Positions 43,951-52,014 of a DNA stretch of 57,989 nt are shown here, piece by piece. The stretch is from Bacteroidales bacterium (GTDB lineage Bacteria; Bacteroidota; Bacteroidia; Bacteroidales; JAEINX01). The stretch's first letter is position 1. Each line of letters starts with the position of its first letter. Location: the NCBI GenBank assembly GCA_016342645.1, contig JAEINX010000007.1, forward strand, positions 1 to 57,989. Reading direction: 5' to 3'. Below the pieces are notes generated by a model, which saw only the letters and a list, made by a program, of their open reading frames with translations, did not search any database and had not been told where the DNA came from. A program made the position numbers and the translations under genes.

Positions 43951-45591
43951 ATGAAGATAGCATTGGCACAACTAAACTTTCATGTTGGAAATTTTTCTCA
44001 TAATGTTAATAAAATTAATAATGCTATTGGAAAAGCAAAGCAAAATAAAGTTGATTTAATTGTTTTTTCAGAGTTAGCAGTCTCAGGTTATCCTCCACGC
44101 GATTTTCTTGAGTTTAATGATTTTATTGATAAATGTCAATCGGCTGTCGAATCAATTGCAAGTGAATGCAATGATATTGCTGCAATTATCGGATCTCCAA
44201 CACGAAACCCTGAATTTAAAGGCAAGGCTCTTTATAATTCAGCCTACTTTCTTGCGGAAGGAAAAATTCAGGATGTTGTTCATAAAACACTTTTACCAAA
44301 CTACGATATTTTCGATGAATACAGATATTTTGAACCAAATACGGTTTTTAAAACAATAGAATTTAAAGGGCATAAAATTGCACTGACAATTTGCGAAGAC
44401 CTTTGGAATATTGGAAATGATCCTCTTTATATTGTTAATCCTATGGATGAACTTGCAAAACAAAATCCCGATTTGATGATTAATATTGCCGCTTCGCCAT
44501 TCGATTATAATCAACCGAAAAGACGAAAGAAAATACTTTTGCAAAATGTTGAAAAATATAAGATTCCTTTGTTTTATGTAAATCATGTGGGAGCACAAAC
44601 AGAATTATTATTCGATGGAGGTTCATTAGTTATTAATAAAAATTCGGAGGTTGTTGATGAACTGAAATATTTCGACGAAGATTTTAAAGTATTTGATGTT
44701 GATGAAATAGAATCTAAAAAGTTTAATAAAATCCATAAAACCGAAACCGAAAAAATTGCTTTGATACACGATGCTTTGGTAATGGGTGTTAGGAATTATT
44801 TTGAAAAACTTGGATTTAAAAAGGCCATACTCGGGCTTTCGGGAGGAATTGATTCGGCTGTTAGCCATGTTATTGCAGCAAGAGCACTTAGTGGAGAAAA
44901 TGTCAGGGGTATTTTAATGCCTTCAAAATTCTCATCCCTTCATTCGATTTCAGACGCAAAACTTCTTGCCGAAAATTGTAATTCACCTTATGATATTATA
45001 AGCATAGAAGAAATATATAAAAGCTATGATCAAAGTTTGAAACCCTTTTTTAACGATTTACCTTTTAATGTTGCTGAAGAAAATTTACAAGCAAGAGCCA
45101 GGGCAATGCTTTTAATGGCACTGTCGAATAAATTCGGATATATTTTGCTTAACACCTCTAATAAAAGCGAAGCTGCCGTTGGTTATGGAACACTTTACGG
45201 CGATATGTGTGGTGGGCTTTCGGTAATTGGTGATGTTTATAAATCGGATGTTTTCCGACTTGCACATTATATAAATAAAGATAAAAAAATAATTCCCGAA
45301 AACACTATAAATAAACCACCTTCAGCCGAATTGCGGCCCAATCAAAAAGATTCGGATTCATTACCCGATTATAAAATTTTGGATGAAATTTTATATGAAT
45401 ACATAGAAAAACGAAAAGGCCCACAAGAATTGATAAAGATGGGTTTCGATGTAGATTTTGTAAAAAGAGTTTTGAAATTAGTTAATACAAATGAGTATAA
45501 AAGATATCAAACTCCTCCGATATTAAGAATCTCTCCAAAAGCTTTTGGTATTGGTAGAAGAATGCCGATAGTTGCAAAATATCTTTCATAA
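43951..45591 (+). CDS. nadE: Glutamine-dependent NAD+ synthetase NadE
   Basis: NadE makes NAD+ from nicotinic acid adenine dinucleotide using ammonia from glutamine. The 546-residue protein is the two-domain form. The N-terminal nitrilase-like glutaminase has the E-K-C triad: E41 (FSELAVSGYPPRDF), K112 (VVHKTLLPNYDIFDEYRYF) and C148 (LTICEDLWN). The synthetase domain has the ATP loop GLSGGIDSAV (295-304), NLQARARAMLLMALSN and NTSNKSEAAVGYGTLYGD. All catalytic residues are present. The methyltransferase gene starts 11 bp after its stop and is probably co-transcribed. Confidence 0.96.
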   Translation: MKIALAQLNFHVGNFSHNVNKINNAIGKAKQNKVDLIVFSELAVSGYPPRDFLEFNDFIDKCQSAVESIASECNDIAAIIGSPTRNPEFKGKALYNSAYFLAEGKIQDVVHKTLLPNYDIFDEYRYFEPNTVFKTIEFKGHKIALTICEDLWNIGNDPLYIVNPMDELAKQNPDLMINIAASPFDYNQPKRRKKILLQNVEKYKIPLFYVNHVGAQTELLFDGGSLVINKNSEVVDELKYFDEDFKVFDVDEIESKKFNKIHKTETEKIALIHDALVMGVRNYFEKLGFKKAILGLSGGIDSAVSHVIAARALSGENVRGILMPSKFSSLHSISDAKLLAENCNSPYDIISIEEIYKSYDQSLKPFFNDLPFNVAEENLQARARAMLLMALSNKFGYILLNTSNKSEAAVGYGTLYGDMCGGLSVIGDVYKSDVFRLAHYINKDKKIIPENTINKPPSAELRPNQKDSDSLPDYKILDEILYEYIEKRKGPQELIKMGFDVDFVKRVLKLVNTNEYKRYQTPPILRISPKAFGIGRRMPIVAKYLS

Positions 45592-45602
45592 AAACAAAAC
45601 CA

Positions 45603-46763
45603 ATGAAAACTGAATTTTTAAATTCAATAAACAAAAGTATATCAAACAAAACTTTTGTAAAACTTACTTTAAGCCGTCCGAAAAACAAGACCGATCTGAA
45701 AAATGTTTATTGCAAGTTGTCTCTTATCAAACAAAAACTACATCTTACTTTTATTTTCAGACATTTAACTAAAGATATTACAAAGAACTTTCTGATTGAC
45801 GAAGGCATTATACAATTGGAGCAACTCCTTGGTGATGTGTTTTTTGAAGGCCATCTTTTTACAACCGAAAAAGATATTACGATTCAATTTTTTCGTAATA
45901 AAACACCCATAATTAAAGATAAAAAGGCTTCTTTTTCAAAGCAATTGCCATTGGGCCATGACAAAGAGAAAAAAAGATTAATTTCAACTACAAACAATAA
46001 TTACCTTAAAGATTTGTCTGTTTTGACTGAAAGCGGTGAAGTTAGAAAAGATAAAACAGATAAATTCAGGCAAATCAATAAATTCGTTGAGTTAATAGCT
46101 CCATTTTTTGAAAAATTTGATAAAACCAAATCAATAAAAATAATTGACATGGGATCGGGCAAAGGATATTTGACATTTGCTTTATACGATTATCTTGTTA
46201 ATAACCGGAAGCTAAATATTAGTTTAAGGGGGATTGAGCAAAGAGAAAACTTAGTTTCATTTTGTAATAAGATAGCTGAAAAATCAAAATTCGATAACTT
46301 AAAATTTGAAGCCGGTCAAATAAAATCAATACAGCTTCAAGGCATTGATGTGCTGATTGCTCTTCACGCCTGCGATACCGCCACCGATGATGCTATTTTC
46401 AGAGGGATTAATGCAGAAGCTTCAATAATAATTGTAGCTCCTTGTTGTCAAAAACAATTAAGGAATCAAATTAAACCTACAAATGCCTTGAAATCAATTT
46501 TAAAATACGGTATTCTGAAAGAGCGACAATCAGAGTTATTAACCGATGGTTTAAGAGCTATGATTTTAGAAGCTTATGGTTATAAAACTAATGTTTTTGA
46601 ATTCATTCAAACAGAGCATACTCCCAAAAATATCATGATTGTTGGAATTAAAAAGAAAATTTCAGTCGCTGATAAAGAAAAAATTTTAGATCAAATAAAG
46701 CAAATAAAAAATCTTTACGATATTGAATATCATTATTTGGAGAAACTTTTTAAAAACAATTAA
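45603..46763 (+). CDS. Class I SAM-dependent methyltransferase
   Basis: This 386-residue protein has an unassigned N-terminal region of about 150 residues and a C-terminal Rossmann-fold methyltransferase domain. SAM motif I is KIIDMGSGKGYLTFALYDYL (about 179-198); the acidic end of strand 2 is RGIEQRENLVSFC; a later motif is DVLIALHACDTATDDAI (about 254-270), followed by IIIVAPCCQKQLRNQ. The ALHACDTATD and APCCQ motifs match the Methyltransf_32-type family found in bacteria and eukaryotes, whose substrate, possibly RNA, is unknown. It follows nadE by 11 bp. Confidence 0.83.
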   Translation: MKTEFLNSINKSISNKTFVKLTLSRPKNKTDLKNVYCKLSLIKQKLHLTFIFRHLTKDITKNFLIDEGIIQLEQLLGDVFFEGHLFTTEKDITIQFFRNKTPIIKDKKASFSKQLPLGHDKEKKRLISTTNNNYLKDLSVLTESGEVRKDKTDKFRQINKFVELIAPFFEKFDKTKSIKIIDMGSGKGYLTFALYDYLVNNRKLNISLRGIEQRENLVSFCNKIAEKSKFDNLKFEAGQIKSIQLQGIDVLIALHACDTATDDAIFRGINAEASIIIVAPCCQKQLRNQIKPTNALKSILKYGILKERQSELLTDGLRAMILEAYGYKTNVFEFIQTEHTPKNIMIVGIKKKISVADKEKILDQIKQIKNLYDIEYHYLEKLFKNN

Positions 46764-46809
46764 CTATCTGCTATTAAGGCATATTTATAAAAAATCCGCA
46801 AAGTAAAAA

Positions 46810-46889
46810 TGGAATATTGGAATATCCATTTGGACATTCTCAGATTGTTGAAAAGCTAAGCTCACTTTCTCCATTATTCCATTATTCCA
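46810..46889. other. Inverted TGGAATA repeats between convergent genes
   Basis: TGGAATATTGGAATA (46810-46824) faces a near-complementary run of TATTCCATTATTCCA (46875-46889). The two could form a long hairpin between the convergent methyltransferase and peptidase genes and may help to end both transcripts, although no T run follows directly. Confidence 0.4.
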
Positions 46890-46955
46890 AATATCTTATT
46901 TATTATTATTCTTATAAATTTAAATTAACCAAGAAATAGAATATCATAACCCAAT

Positions 46956-48465
46956 CTACTTAATAGTAACTTTTTGCGTTTCAATACCTTTAATAGTTTC
47001 AATTTTGATGATATAAACACCTGGTTTGAATTTACTTGAATTGATTTGTGTGCTATTTCCCTCATAGACAGATTGGCCAACATAGTTGAAAATTACAACA
47101 TTGTTGATTTGATTTGTTGAAGAAATGTTTATAATATCAGTTGCAGGATTTGGATAAATTACCAATTCTCCTGAAAGCCTTTCACCTTTTTTTATATTTA
47201 GAACACTGAATTCGCCATCGTTGCCAGGATAAACATTGGATACATAAGAATCATAAACAGCTTCCATATTAAAATCAGCTGAAACAATATTATTTTCTGA
47301 CCATACTTTTAAAATAATCCGTTTGCCTTCTTCATATCCTACCCCATTTGTTAAGGTACTAAAAATCGGAAGTTCATTTTCAAAAGCATTTTGAGAATTA
47401 ATTCTTACAGTTCCGACCAATTTTTCGCCATTATAAGCAGCTACTTCATCGCCGATTTCCAGGCCTTCCAAATATAAGGTATAAACTGCTTCTGCTGCGT
47501 TTCCGCCTTCAAAAACAAAATGAGTTGGAAGAGCCATTATTTTGCCACTTGATTTTGCTGATGCAGGATAAATAATTTCACCGTCAGCAAACATCTTAAC
47601 AAGATATCCTTCACCGAGTTGACAATCGCCGATACCATTAACCCAAGTCGAACCGATTTTGCGTAATACCTGTCCTTGTGTATTTCTAATAAAATCAAGA
47701 TCAGCACTAATTACAGTTTCAAAGGCAAGCAAGGCATCCATAGGATTTTCAGGGAAATAGCTTACAAACTGATATCCTATTTCCACGGAAATTGGAGTTG
47801 TAGGATCAACAAAAGTACCTGTGATTGAGAATGAATCATCAGCATTCATTTTAACGAGATAACCTTCTTCAACTATCCAGTCACCGATTCCATTAATCCA
47901 GTTCGGGCCGATCTTTCTTAGCATCGCTCCTTGTGAATTTCTTACGAAATCAAGATTGTTTAATACATCAGCCATAACAACCAACATATCAGGATCAGCA
48001 GGATTAACTGTTGATGAAATAAACTGAAATCCATTACTTAAGCTGAATGATTGTGAAGAATTTGATAAGAAATCAAGAGTGGCAATACTATATTCATCTT
48101 CGCCGGCAGGAAAAACATCCCCTGTAAACGAATCTCCGTAAGGATTAAATAATTCGATTTCAAAATATTCGATTTCAAGCTCTTCACTTGCATCCCAACA
48201 TTTGAAAGAATAAGCATTTCCAACCTGATATCCTGATTGAGAAAACAATTCACTAAAGGCAATCAAATCATTGTCAAATACATTATCCATAGTAAGAATC
48301 TGATCCAATACAAAAGTTCCAACAATTACTTCTCCATCAAAAATTGCAATTTCATCACCGCTAACCAAATCAACACCTTCGATTGCACCTCCTCCGAGAT
48401 AAATTGTCCAAACCGGGCTTGATGGATCTCCACCCTCAAATTGAAAGTGTGCTTCCGGAGCCATA
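46956..48465 (-). repeat. Duplicated T9SS C-terminal block, copy 1
   Basis: This stretch encodes the last 500 or so residues of the C10 peptidase and is colinear with 50515-52014. Segments such as the CAAACATCTTAACAAGATAT region near 47588 recur almost unchanged near 51148, so similarity is visible at DNA level and not only in protein. Confidence 0.7.
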
Positions 48466-50246
48466 CTAAAATCTAAATCCACAACGCTGTAATCATCCTC
48501 GCCTGAAGGGAAAACATCTCCGGTGTAAGCATCTCCGTAAGGATTAAATAATTCGATTTCAAAATATTCACCTTCAATTTCCTGACTTGCATCCCAACAT
48601 TTGAATAAATACGAATTTCCGGGCTGATAACCGGACTGTGATAATAACACATTAAAAGCAATCATATCGTTGTCAAATTGGTTTTCAGGGGAACAAATTT
48701 GATCTAAAACAAAAACACCAACCATAACTTCACCATCGAAAATAGCAACTTCATCTCCTTGTTGCAAATCTTCACCTTCGAATTCACAATTGCTTAAGTA
48801 AATTGTCCAGACAGGACTTGATGGATCTCCGCCTTCAAAATTAAAATGAGGGTCTGGAATTATATTTGTAACCGTTATATAATTTTCTTTTGTTACTGTG
48901 TGGCCGCCACCCGGCCCTACAACTGTTAGTGATACTGTATGATTTCCAGGTGTATTATAAACAATAGTAGGATTTTCTTGAGTTGAACTGAATGGAGTTC
49001 CAGCCATGAAAGACCATGTTTGGGAAGTAATTGAACCTGTGGACAAATCAGTAAAATCAACGCTTCCACCTACTTCAACTGTAGTAATATTTGAAGTAAA
49101 ATCAGCATTGGGAGCAGGTATTTCAGGCTCGACTCCAAACACAGCTGCTTGACCTTCGGTAAAATTAGAACCACCGGGATTTAAATTACTAACATAGAAA
49201 TAACCGTCATTATAACCGCTCCAACCCCAATTGAAATGAAAGTGATTAGTACCCTGATAGCCGTCACAAACAAATGCATGGCCGCCTGAACCAAAACCAA
49301 CATATATGATTGGACGATCAACATCTAATTCATCTTTTAAAAGGCCCTCCCATTCTGAAGTCGTATAACTTGATTTATATTTACTTTGTGCAGATGGTGA
49401 ATATGAAAAGTAATATATCAAAGCTGAGCGTATGGTGGAAAAACCGGCTCCCGAACCATTGGGCCCATAATCCATACACACACCTACTCCTAAATGATAT
49501 AATAAGGTTGCAATTGCATCATTATTAGATGAAATACTATTTGGCATAGATTCCCAATCATAAATGGTTTCTCCAAAATTAGCAGATAATGTTCCATAAG
49601 GAGGGCAATTATAAGAAAACGAACCGGTTCCCTGCTCCGGATGATTATGGTATTTCATAACCTGTCCCATAGCAGTTGCAACACACCCCGCCCAAACATG
49701 ATCACAGGGGCCTGCATAATCAATCGGGCATAATTCATTATAATAACATCCCTGATTCCAAGTTGTTGTTAGTAAGGGATCCACACCTAAAACATCTTTC
49801 ACAGATGGATTATATGAATTATAATCTACCCAAGCCTGTTCAATTATTTCATCAGCTTTTAAACTGTTTTTTTTAATAAATAAAATTTGATCTTTATAAT
49901 TATTCATCCACTCAAGAAAGTTAGGAGGCTGCTCAATTCCTTCAAAATATTCACCTGTAAATGAACACCCTAATACAGGGTAAGCGTCATCATCTGCGGA
50001 AATAATAACAAAGCCGTCTTTTTGATTAATATTGAAAATATAATAAATTGGTATTACATTTTCGGTACAAACATAAGCCAATTCAGGTATAACTTCATTA
50101 TAAGTCAAATTTTTACTATCAGGTTTAATTTCATAATAAAAATTCTTTGCGACATTTTTTGCAGTATTTTCATCAATCGGCTCTGCATAAGCCGAAAAAA
50201 CAATAAGTAAACTTACCATTTGTAAAATAATAAACTTTTTTCTCAT
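46956..50246 (-). CDS. C10 family cysteine peptidase, T9SS-secreted
   Basis: This 1096-residue protein starts with a signal peptide and a Spi-like propeptide (about 24-130). The streptopain-type (C10) domain follows: catalytic Cys188 in WAGCVATAMGQVMKYH and His323 in SGGHAFVCDGY, with FHFNWGWSGYNDGYF after it. A PKD domain covers about 380-460 (ADFTSN to ENYITVT). Then come two copies of a roughly 125-residue module beginning HFNFEGGDPSSPVW (about 467 and 596), two roughly 75-residue repeats with LRKIG and NGIGD, a divergent third module (VFEGGNAAEAVY) and a type A T9SS sorting domain starting LVIYPNPATD. It is probably a surface or secreted peptidase activated by removal of the propeptide. 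It has its own promoter and shares its C-terminal 500 residues with the next protein. Confidence 0.88.
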   Translation of the reverse strand: MRKKFIILQMVSLLIVFSAYAEPIDENTAKNVAKNFYYEIKPDSKNLTYNEVIPELAYVCTENVIPIYYIFNINQKDGFVIISADDDAYPVLGCSFTGEYFEGIEQPPNFLEWMNNYKDQILFIKKNSLKADEIIEQAWVDYNSYNPSVKDVLGVDPLLTTTWNQGCYYNELCPIDYAGPCDHVWAGCVATAMGQVMKYHNHPEQGTGSFSYNCPPYGTLSANFGETIYDWESMPNSISSNNDAIATLLYHLGVGVCMDYGPNGSGAGFSTIRSALIYYFSYSPSAQSKYKSSYTTSEWEGLLKDELDVDRPIIYVGFGSGGHAFVCDGYQGTNHFHFNWGWSGYNDGYFYVSNLNPGGSNFTEGQAAVFGVEPEIPAPNADFTSNITTVEVGGSVDFTDLSTGSITSQTWSFMAGTPFSSTQENPTIVYNTPGNHTVSLTVVGPGGGHTVTKENYITVTNIIPDPHFNFEGGDPSSPVWTIYLSNCEFEGEDLQQGDEVAIFDGEVMVGVFVLDQICSPENQFDNDMIAFNVLLSQSGYQPGNSYLFKCWDASQEIEGEYFEIELFNPYGDAYTGDVFPSGEDDYSVVDLDFSMAPEAHFQFEGGDPSSPVWTIYLGGGAIEGVDLVSGDEIAIFDGEVIVGTFVLDQILTMDNVFDNDLIAFSELFSQSGYQVGNAYSFKCWDASEELEIEYFEIELFNPYGDSFTGDVFPAGEDEYSIATLDFLSNSSQSFSLSNGFQFISSTVNPADPDMLVVMADVLNNLDFVRNSQGAMLRKIGPNWINGIGDWIVEEGYLVKMNADDSFSITGTFVDPTTPISVEIGYQFVSYFPENPMDALLAFETVISADLDFIRNTQGQVLRKIGSTWVNGIGDCQLGEGYLVKMFADGEIIYPASAKSSGKIMALPTHFVFEGGNAAEAVYTLYLEGLEIGDEVAAYNGEKLVGTVRINSQNAFENELPIFSTLTNGVGYEEGKRIILKVWSENNIVSADFNMEAVYDSYVSNVYPGNDGEFSVLNIKKGERLSGELVIYPNPATDIINISSTNQINNVVIFNYVGQSVYEGNSTQINSSKFKPGVYIIKIETIKGIETQKVTIK

Positions 50247-50322
50247 GTAATTTTTTTAATTTAATTACTCTATTTCTTCATCCTATCAATCAATTAACAA
50301 TAATAGTTAACTTATTGAAATA

Positions 50323-50351
50323 CAAATGTACGCAAAATATTAATAAAACAA
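50323..50351 (-). promoter_or_regulatory. Promoter of the C10 peptidase gene
   Basis: On the minus strand, TTG (50351-50349), 18 bases, then TACATTTG (50330-50323) match the Bacteroidota TTG/TAnnTTTG promoter in both elements and spacing. Transcription would start near 50316, with a leader of about 70 nt. Confidence 0.55.
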
Positions 50352-50372
50352 TTTAATTATGTCAAAAAACAT

Positions 50373-50404
50373 AAAAAAAGCTGCCCAATGAGCAGCTTTT
50401 TTTT
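50373..50404. terminator. Intrinsic terminator after the multidomain T9SS gene
   Basis: AAAAAGCTGC and GCAGCTTTTT pair around a CCAATGA loop, with an A run on one side and T run on the other, so it can work in both directions. It lies about 110 bp past the stop of the minus-strand gene ending at 50515 and about 20 bp upstream of the C10 peptidase promoter. Confidence 0.8.
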
Positions 50405-50514
50405 CAGGATTTTTTATCGTCATTGAGTGAGTTACTTATAAAGTTTGTCGAAAATTTTACACATTTTCTATATTTGTCGGCAAAACTCATCCGATGACTT
50501 GAAATTGAAGATTA

Positions 50515-52014
50515 CTATTTAACAGTAACTTTTTGTGTTTCAATTCCTTTAGAAGTTTCAATTCTGATGATATAAACACCTGATTCGAAATTACTTGTAT
50601 TGATAATTGTGCTATTTCCTTCATAAACCGATTGGCCAACATAGTTGAAAATTACAATATTGTTGATTTGATTTTGTGAAGAAATATTTATCATATCAGT
50701 TGCAGGATTTGGATAAATTACCAATTCTTCTGAAAGCGTTGCACTTTTTGTTATGTTTACAACACTGAATTCGCCATCGTTGGCAGGATAAACATTGGAC
50801 ACATAAGAGTTATAAACTGCTTCTATTTCAAATTCTGCATTAACAATATTGTCATCTGACCATACTTTTAATGAAATCGGATTGCCGGATTCATAGCCCT
50901 GACCATTTATTATGGTGCTAAAAACCGGAAGTTCGTTTTCAAAAGCATTTTCAGAATTAATTCTTACAGATCCGACCAATTTTTCGCCATCATAAGCAGC
51001 TACTTCATCGCCAATTTCCAGGCCTTCTAAATATAAAGAATAAACAGCTTCGGCCGGATCACCACCTTCAAAAATAAAATGAGTTGGAAGAATTGTTGTT
51101 TTGCCACTTGATTTTGCTGTTGCAGGGTAAACAATTTCACCATCAGCAAACATCTTAACAAGATATCCTTCACCGAATTGACAATCGCCAATACCATTAA
51201 CCCAGTTTGGGCCGATTTTTCGCAATGTCTGCCCTTCTGTATTTCTTACAAAATCAAGATCATCGCCAATGATAGTTGCGAATGCATCCAAAGCATTCAT
51301 CGCATTTTCGGGGAAATAGCTTACAAATTGGAATCCTGTTTCAACAGCTATTGGAGTTGCCGGATTAACAAAAGTTCCTTCGATTGTAAATGAATCAGCG
51401 GCAAACATTTTTACAAGATAACCTTCGTCAACAATCCAATCACCTATACCATTTACCCAATTCGGGCCAATTTTGCGTAATGTCTGTCCTGCTGAATTTC
51501 TTGCAAAATCGAGGTTATCATTTAATATATCAGCCATCACAACCAACATATTCGCATCGTCAGGATTAACGCCTGATGAAATGAATTGGAAGCCAAAAGA
51601 TAAATCGAATGTTTGAGAAGCACCTGATGTCAAAAAATCCAGGTCAACAATACTATATTCACCATCTCCGGCAGGGAATACATCGCCTGTGTAAGCATCT
51701 CCGTAAGGATCGAATAATTCTATTTCAAAATTGTCAACTTCCAAATCCTCGCTTGCATCCCAACATTTAAACAAGTAAGGATTACCTGCCTCATAACCGG
51801 GCCCACTTACCAGAACACTAAAAACAGTCAAGTCATTATCAAATTGATTTTCGGGAGTACAAACCTGGTTTAAATTAAATAAACCAACCATAAGTTCACC
51901 ATCGAAAATTGCAATCTGATCGCCGGCAACCAAATCTACACCTTCAATGGCCGCACCAGAAATATAAACTGTCCATATTGGACTTGAAGGATCACCACCT
52001 TCAAAATCCCAGTG
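50515..52014 (-). repeat. Duplicated T9SS C-terminal block, copy 2
   Basis: Colinear with 46956-48465. It contains one EGGDPSSP module, two LRKIGPNWVNGIGD repeats, the divergent third module and the sorting tail. Differences from copy 1 are spread as single-base changes, with no visible large insertion. Confidence 0.7.
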
